This document shows, one piece after another, positions 59,748-64,000 of a stretch of 64,000 bases of DNA. This DNA comes from Georgenia soli. GTDB lineage: Bacteria; Actinomycetota; Actinomycetes; Actinomycetales; Actinomycetaceae. Location of the stretch: contig NZ_PDJI01000004.1 in the NCBI RefSeq assembly GCF_002563695.1, forward strand, positions 434,001 to 498,000. Reading direction: 5' to 3'. The notes beneath the pieces were generated by a model. It did no database searches and was not told the DNA's origin. It saw only the letters and a program-made list of their open reading frames with translations. The position numbers were made by a program, and so were the translations under genes. The stretch's first letter is position 1, and the number at the start of each line of letters is the position of its first letter.

Positions 59748-62700
59748 TCACCGGAAGTCCCGCGAGGTGGAGGGCACCATGAGGCTGAGCGGCTCGATCC
59801 TGTCGGCGACGAGGTTCGTCACCCCGTCGGCCCGTTCGAGGGTCCCGCGCACCACGAGCGCGGCGCTGGTGCGGGCCACCAGGCGGTACCGCGCCCACAG
59901 CCCGGCCGAGCAGACCACGTTGAGCAGTCCGGTCTCGTCCTCCAGGGACAGGAATGTGACCCCGGCGGCGGTGCCGGGGCGCTGGCGGTGGGTGACGACC
60001 CCGCCGACCCGTAGCCGCTCCCCCGGCTGCCGGTTCGCCAGCTCGGCCACGGTGAGCACGCCGTCCGCCGTGAGGTCGGCCCGACGGAACTGGGTGGGGA
60101 AGGAGTCCGGCGAGACCCCGGTGGCCCACACGTCGGCGACTGCGGTCTCCACCTGCCCCATCTCGGGCAGCGCCGGCGCCTCGACTCCGACGGCGGTGAA
60201 CGGCAGCGGCGGCTGGAACCAGACGTCCTCGGCCGGCCACTCCTCGCGCACCGCCACCTTCCGGGTGCCGCCGGAGACCTGCCAGGCCCCCAGGGGAGGG
60301 CGCTGCGCCGTCGCGCCTCGCCCACCGCCCCCGGCCGGCCCCGCGCCGCGCCGCCGTCCACCGGTGTGCCGGCGCCCGTGCTCCCCGGCCAGCACGCCCG
60401 CGGACCACAGCGCCTCGCGCCGCTCGAGGCCGAAGCAGCCCAGCGCCCCGGCGGTGGCCAGCGCCTCGAGCTGGGCGGCGGTGAGGTCGACGCGGCGGGC
60501 GAGGTCGGGCAGGTCCGCGAACGGCCCGCCCCGCTCCCGCTCGGCGACTATCCGCCCGGCCACCTTCTCCCCCACCCCGCGCACCGGCGCCAGCCCCAGG
60601 CGCACGGCCAGGTCGGGGTCGGGGTGGACCAGGTGCGCGACGTCGTCCGCGGCCGGGCGACGCGCCGCGGCCGCCCGCAGCTCCGCCGTCGTCAGGGGTT
60701 GGACGCAGGCCTGCGAGGCGGAGGCGTTGACGTCGGCGCGCAGCACCGCGACGCCGTGGCGGCGGGCGTCGGCCACGAGGGACTGCGGCGAGTAGAAGCC
60801 CATGGGCTGGGACGCCAGCAGCGCGGCGTAGAACGCCTCCGGGTGGTGGACCTTGAGCCAGGAGCTGGCGTAGACGAGGTAGGCGAAGGAGAAGGAGTGC
60901 GACTCGGGGAAGCCGAAGTCGGCGAAGGCCTTGAGCTTGTCGTAGATCTTCTCCGCCACGTCCGGCGGTACCCCGTTGTCCTCCATGCCGCGCAGCAGCC
61001 GGGCGTGCAGGGCCTCCATCCGCTCGGTCGAGCGCTTGGAGCCCATGGCCTTGCGCAGCTGGTCGGCCTCGGCGGGACTGAAGCTCGCCACGTCGATGGC
61101 GATCTGCATCAGCTGCTCCTGGAACAGCGGCACCCCGAGTGTCTTGGACAGCGCTGGCTCGAGCAGCGGGTGGAGGTAGGTGACCTTCTCCCGGCCGCGG
61201 CGCCGGCTGATGTAGGGGTTGACGGAGTCGCCCTGGATGGGGCCGGGGCGGATGAGCGCGACCTCGACGACGATGTCGTAGAAGCACCGCGGCTGCAGCC
61301 GGGGCAGCGTGGCCATCTGGGCGCGCGACTCCACCTGGAACACCCCCACGGTGTCCGCCGCGCACAGCAGGTCGTACACCGCCGGGTCCTCCTGCGGCAG
61401 GTTGTGCAGGCCGAGCTCGCCGTCGATCCCCCACCGGGCGGCCTGGCCGTGGGCGTTGACGGTCTCGAACGCCAGCCGCAGGGCGGTGAGCATGCCGAGG
61501 CCGAGCAGGTCGAACTTCACCAGGCCGGCGTCGGCGCAGTCGTCCTTGTCCCACTGCAGCACGGTGCGCCCGGGCATGGTGGCCCACTCCACGGGGCAGA
61601 CCTCGATGACCGGCCGGTCGCACAGCACCATGCCGCCGGAGTGGATGCCGAGGTGCCTCGGCAGGCGCAGCATCTGCTCGGCCACCTCGATCACGGGCGC
61701 GGGGATGCCGGCGACGTCGTCGGCCGGGCCGCCCGCCCAGCCGTCCCGGGTGCGGGACGCCTCGGCGGTGTCGTCGGGGCGGACGAGGGAGCGCCAGCGC
61801 TCGATGGTCCTGGACCAGGCGTCCTGCTGGCCGACGTCGTAGCCGAAGGCCCGGGCGGCGTCGCGCACCGCCGAGCGCGGCCGGTAGGAGATGACGTTGG
61901 CGACCTGGGCGGCGTGCTCGCGCCCGTAGCGGCCGTAGACGAACTGGATGACCTCCTCGCGGCGGCCGGACTCGATGTCGAGGTCGATGTCCGGCGGGCC
62001 GGAGCGCCCCGGGGAGAGGAACCGCTCGAACAGCAGCCGGTGCGTCACGGCGTCGACGGCGGTGATGCCAAGGGCGTAGCAGACCGCCGAGTTCGCCGCC
62101 GACCCGCGCCCCTGGCACAGGATCCCCCGCGCCCGGCAGAACTCGACGATCTCGTGGACGATGAGGAAGTAGCCGGGGAAGTCCAGGTCGGTGATGATCT
62201 CGAGCTCGTGCTCGATCATGTCGTAGGCGCCGGGCACCCGCTCCGCCCCGCGCGACCCGTACCGCTCGGCGGCGCCGCGGTAGGTCAGCTCGCGCAGCCA
62301 GGTGGCCTCGGTGTGCCCGTCCGGCACGGGGTGCGGGGGAAGGTTCGGGGCGACGAGCTGCAGGTCGAACGCGCACTCTGCCGCGAGCGCCACCGAGGTC
62401 GGCACCGCCTCGGGGTGGCGGTGGTGGCGGGCCGCCATCTCCGTGCCGGAGCGCAGGTGCGCCGGGGCCGCGGGCAGCCAGCCGTCGATCTCGTCCAGGG
62501 AGGCGCGGGCCCGGGTGGCGGCGAGGACGTCGGCGAGGCGCTGGTCCGCCGGGCGGGCGCAGTGCACCGCCCCGGTGGCGACCAGCGGCAGCCCGGCGGC
62601 GCGGGCCAGGTCTGCGAGGGCGTCGTTGCGGGCGGAGTCCAGGGGCGCCCCGGTGTCGGTGATCTCCACGGCCACGTTCTCGCGCCCGAACAGGGCGGTG

Positions 62701-63257
62701 AGCCGGTCCAGCTCCGCACGAGCGGCCCGCTCGCCGTCGGTATGGCCGACGACGGAGCCTGGGCCGTCCCCCTCCAGGGCCTTCCGCACCGCGCCCTTGC
62801 GGCACCCGGTGAGGACGAGCCACTCCCCGCCCGCCTGGGCGGCGAGGTCCTCGAGGTCGAACGCGGCCCGTCCCTTCGCCCCGGAGTCCAGGTGCCCGCG
62901 GGCGATCGCGCGCGAGAGGCGCCGGTAGCCCTCGGGGCCGCGGGCGAGGACGAGCAGGTGGGTGCCGTCGGGGTCGGGGCGCCCGCTCATGCCGGGGACG
63001 CCGCCCGGTCCCTCGTGCGCGCCGGCGCGGCCGGTGGTGCCGAGGTTGAGCTCGGACCCCAGCACGGTGGGCAGGCCGAGGGTGCGGGCCGCCTCGGCCA
63101 GGCGCACGACGCCGTAGAGGCCGTCGTGGTCGGTCAGCGCCAGGGCGGACAGGCGCAGCCGGGCCGCCTCGGCGGCGAGCTCCTCGGGGAGGTTCGCGCC
63201 GTCGAGGAAGCTGAATGCCGAGTGCGCGTGCAGCTCGGCGTAGGGGACGTCCGGCAC
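59748..63257 (-). CDS. dnaE2: Error-prone DNA polymerase DnaE2
   Basis: This 1169-residue C-family polymerase (DnaE2/ImuC) has the PHP domain at the start (YAELHAHSAFSFLDGANLPEELAAEAA), GRGSAANSAVCYALGITAVD, catalytic PDIDLDIESGRREEVIQFVYGRYG, DDCADAGLVKFDLLGLGML and SHSFSFAYLVYASSWLKVH, and a C-terminal HhH and OB region. It lacks the normal beta-binding tail of DnaE1. It acts in damage-induced mutagenesis. Start is GTG 63257, with TACGAT (63269-63264) 6 nt before it and the LexA box just upstream of that. Usual partners imuA and imuB are not adjacent. Confidence 0.95.
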   Translation of the reverse strand: MPDVPYAELHAHSAFSFLDGANLPEELAAEAARLRLSALALTDHDGLYGVVRLAEAARTLGLPTVLGSELNLGTTGRAGAHEGPGGVPGMSGRPDPDGTHLLVLARGPEGYRRLSRAIARGHLDSGAKGRAAFDLEDLAAQAGGEWLVLTGCRKGAVRKALEGDGPGSVVGHTDGERAARAELDRLTALFGRENVAVEITDTGAPLDSARNDALADLARAAGLPLVATGAVHCARPADQRLADVLAATRARASLDEIDGWLPAAPAHLRSGTEMAARHHRHPEAVPTSVALAAECAFDLQLVAPNLPPHPVPDGHTEATWLRELTYRGAAERYGSRGAERVPGAYDMIEHELEIITDLDFPGYFLIVHEIVEFCRARGILCQGRGSAANSAVCYALGITAVDAVTHRLLFERFLSPGRSGPPDIDLDIESGRREEVIQFVYGRYGREHAAQVANVISYRPRSAVRDAARAFGYDVGQQDAWSRTIERWRSLVRPDDTAEASRTRDGWAGGPADDVAGIPAPVIEVAEQMLRLPRHLGIHSGGMVLCDRPVIEVCPVEWATMPGRTVLQWDKDDCADAGLVKFDLLGLGMLTALRLAFETVNAHGQAARWGIDGELGLHNLPQEDPAVYDLLCAADTVGVFQVESRAQMATLPRLQPRCFYDIVVEVALIRPGPIQGDSVNPYISRRRGREKVTYLHPLLEPALSKTLGVPLFQEQLMQIAIDVASFSPAEADQLRKAMGSKRSTERMEALHARLLRGMEDNGVPPDVAEKIYDKLKAFADFGFPESHSFSFAYLVYASSWLKVHHPEAFYAALLASQPMGFYSPQSLVADARRHGVAVLRADVNASASQACVQPLTTAELRAAAARRPAADDVAHLVHPDPDLAVRLGLAPVRGVGEKVAGRIVAERERGGPFADLPDLARRVDLTAAQLEALATAGALGCFGLERREALWSAGVLAGEHGRRHTGGRRRGAGPAGGGGRGATAQRPPLGAWQVSGGTRKVAVREEWPAEDVWFQPPLPFTAVGVEAPALPEMGQVETAVADVWATGVSPDSFPTQFRRADLTADGVLTVAELANRQPGERLRVGGVVTHRQRPGTAAGVTFLSLEDETGLLNVVCSAGLWARYRLVARTSAALVVRGTLERADGVTNLVADRIEPLSLMVPSTSRDFR

Positions 63258-63263
63258 ACCCCT

Positions 63264-63269
63264 ATCGTA
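63264..63269 (-). promoter_or_regulatory. -10 box of leaderless dnaE2 promoter
   Basis: TACGAT on the minus strand lies 6 nt before the GTG start, in leaderless spacing, and touches the LexA box. Confidence 0.6.
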
Positions 63270-63285
63270 TCGAACGAACGTTCGA
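63270..63285. promoter_or_regulatory. LexA (SOS) box of dnaE2
   Basis: TCGAACGAACGTTCGA matches the actinobacterial LexA site TCGAAC-N4-GTTCGA exactly. It lies 12 bp upstream of the start codon and abuts the -10 hexamer, so LexA bound here would block RNA polymerase. DnaE2 should be induced by DNA damage. Confidence 0.93.
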
Positions 63286-63291
63286 GGCGGG

Positions 63292-64000
63292 CTATCCCCG
63301 CACGTAGAGAACAGCGACGTCGTCAGCGGCCCCCTCTACCCATCCGCGGTCATCCTTCAGCGCCTCTGCCAACCCACTTTCGAGTGGCACCAGAACGCAC
63401 TCTGCCCCGGACAGTGCTTCGTCGAGGTCACCCTGACCTCGCACTGCACTCTCGAAGGTCACCACTCTCTCCACCCCGTAGAGATCGTTGCGGGAGTCGA
63501 GAGAGACCGGAACGTCCGGACGTTCCAGAATCACCCAGCCACCCAGCACATAGGAGTTGAAGAGCCTGCACCCAGCAGGTATGGCATCCGTTATCGATGC
63601 GGATGGGTAGATCGACGGACTTGGGCGTCCGAGGTGCGTCAGTTGCGGAACGGCAACCGCGAGCCACCCGGCCATGAACAACGTGACACCGAACCTCAGC
63701 AGATCCTGGCGGCTGTCGGCGTAGCGAGAGAGCCAGCCGGGTGCCTTCACCGACGCGAGTAACGGCAGAGCGACTAGGAGCAGGACGGGCAGCAGGCGCA
63801 TGGCAACCACGGATCCAGCAGCCGCGACGGTAAGTGCCGCGACGAACGGGACCTCCCGTCTCCGCACCGCAAGGAGCAGACCAAGCATGCCAAGCACAAA
63901 CATCAGCAACTGCTGAAGATCTCCAGGATTGAACGGCTGCCACTCCATCACCACGCCCGTCGACGCGTCCCTCACACCCAATGTCTGGCTGAGAAGCCCG
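63292..64000 (-). CDS. Membrane glycosyltransferase-like protein (C-terminal part)
   Basis: About 236 C-terminal residues are visible; the start lies beyond the right edge. Several hydrophobic helices (QLLMFVLGMLGLLLAV, VAALTVAAAGSVVAMRLLPVLLLVALPLLAS, GVTLFMAGWLAVAVP) are followed by a soluble end containing CRLFNSYVLGGWVILERPDVPVSLDSRNDLYG. The EWQPFNPGD segment at the N-side and the NSY..GGW..DSRND pattern resemble GT-C-like polytopic glycosyltransferases and related membrane proteins of actinobacteria. Substrate unknown. It is on the same strand as dnaE2, upstream of it. Confidence 0.6.
   Translation of the reverse strand, partial: GLLSQTLGVRDASTGVVMEWQPFNPGDLQQLLMFVLGMLGLLLAVRRREVPFVAALTVAAAGSVVAMRLLPVLLLVALPLLASVKAPGWLSRYADSRQDLLRFGVTLFMAGWLAVAVPQLTHLGRPSPSIYPSASITDAIPAGCRLFNSYVLGGWVILERPDVPVSLDSRNDLYGVERVVTFESAVRGQGDLDEALSGAECVLVPLESGLAEALKDDRGWVEGAADDVAVLYVRG

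Noticed and set aside
60366..63560. A 1064-codon plus-strand open frame opposite dnaE2
   Set aside because: It is the complement of the well-supported DnaE2 gene; its translation is a monotonous Gly/Val/Gln/Arg-rich chain without family motifs, as expected for a shadow frame in high-GC DNA.
1..64000. CRISPR array, rRNA genes or a complete prophage
   Set aside because: No regularly spaced repeats, rRNA sequence, or phage structural genes were seen anywhere in the window.

Overview
The window reads as a chromosomal segment of a high-GC actinobacterium, most likely of the order Micrococcales. The sequence support for this is mshC (mycothiol ligase), a WhiB regulator, GTG starts, a LexA box of the TCGAAC-N4-GTTCGA type in front of dnaE2, several promoter-like hexamers 6-10 nt before start codons (leaderless transcripts), and DUF5703, PAC2 and TadE/TadG-type genes. 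The genus cannot be fixed from this alone.

Layout. 1-5809: the end of a PAC2 protein; a sulfur locus with a short leader peptide, an attenuator-like hairpin, a YeeE/YedE transporter and TusA; then on the minus strand a Gfo/Idh oxidoreductase, mshC and uppP. About 5852-10338: a small integrated element between uppP and an aldo/keto reductase. It carries a serine recombinase, an HUH replication-like protein, a 74-aa protein and an unknown three-helix membrane protein. 10351-18744: aldo/keto reductase, two tandem serine hydrolases, an acidic-tailed small protein, DUF5703, an M20 peptidase, and a NarL-type two-component pair. 18848-27563: a secreted PxKF protein, a gene split by an in-frame TGA, a lipoprotein, an M3 peptidase, a NYN/LOTUS protein, a GNAT-MazG fusion and an SDR. 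27702-35827: tRNA-Leu(GAG), a TetR gene, and a complete-looking tad (Flp) pilus operon without a prepilin peptidase. 36052-42454: a leucine/isovalerate-type catabolic cluster (nitronate monooxygenase-like, HMG-CoA lyase, biotin carboxylase and carboxyltransferase) with a divergent TetR and a 16-bp palindromic operator between them.

42486-50865: a PAS-GAF-SpoIIE phosphatase, enoyl-CoA hydratase, a small membrane protein, a furA-type regulator with catalase, a hexose-6-phosphate mutarotase, a coiled-coil protein, and an HTTM-family membrane protein with a partner. 51038-64000: a HAD phosphatase, an APH(6)/HUR-like kinase, an AI-2E-family exporter, a WS/DGAT acyltransferase, an amidase, WhiB, an AT-richer LTA-synthase-like sulfatase, SOS-controlled dnaE2, and the end of a membrane protein resembling a GT-C glycosyltransferase.

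The strongest regulatory findings are the leader peptide with hairpin at the sulfur locus, the LexA box abutting a leaderless dnaE2 promoter, the TetR palindrome of the acyl-CoA carboxylase cluster, and the inverted repeat upstream of fur-katA. The least explained stretch is the small integrated element, with its nested palindrome and a membrane protein of unknown function.
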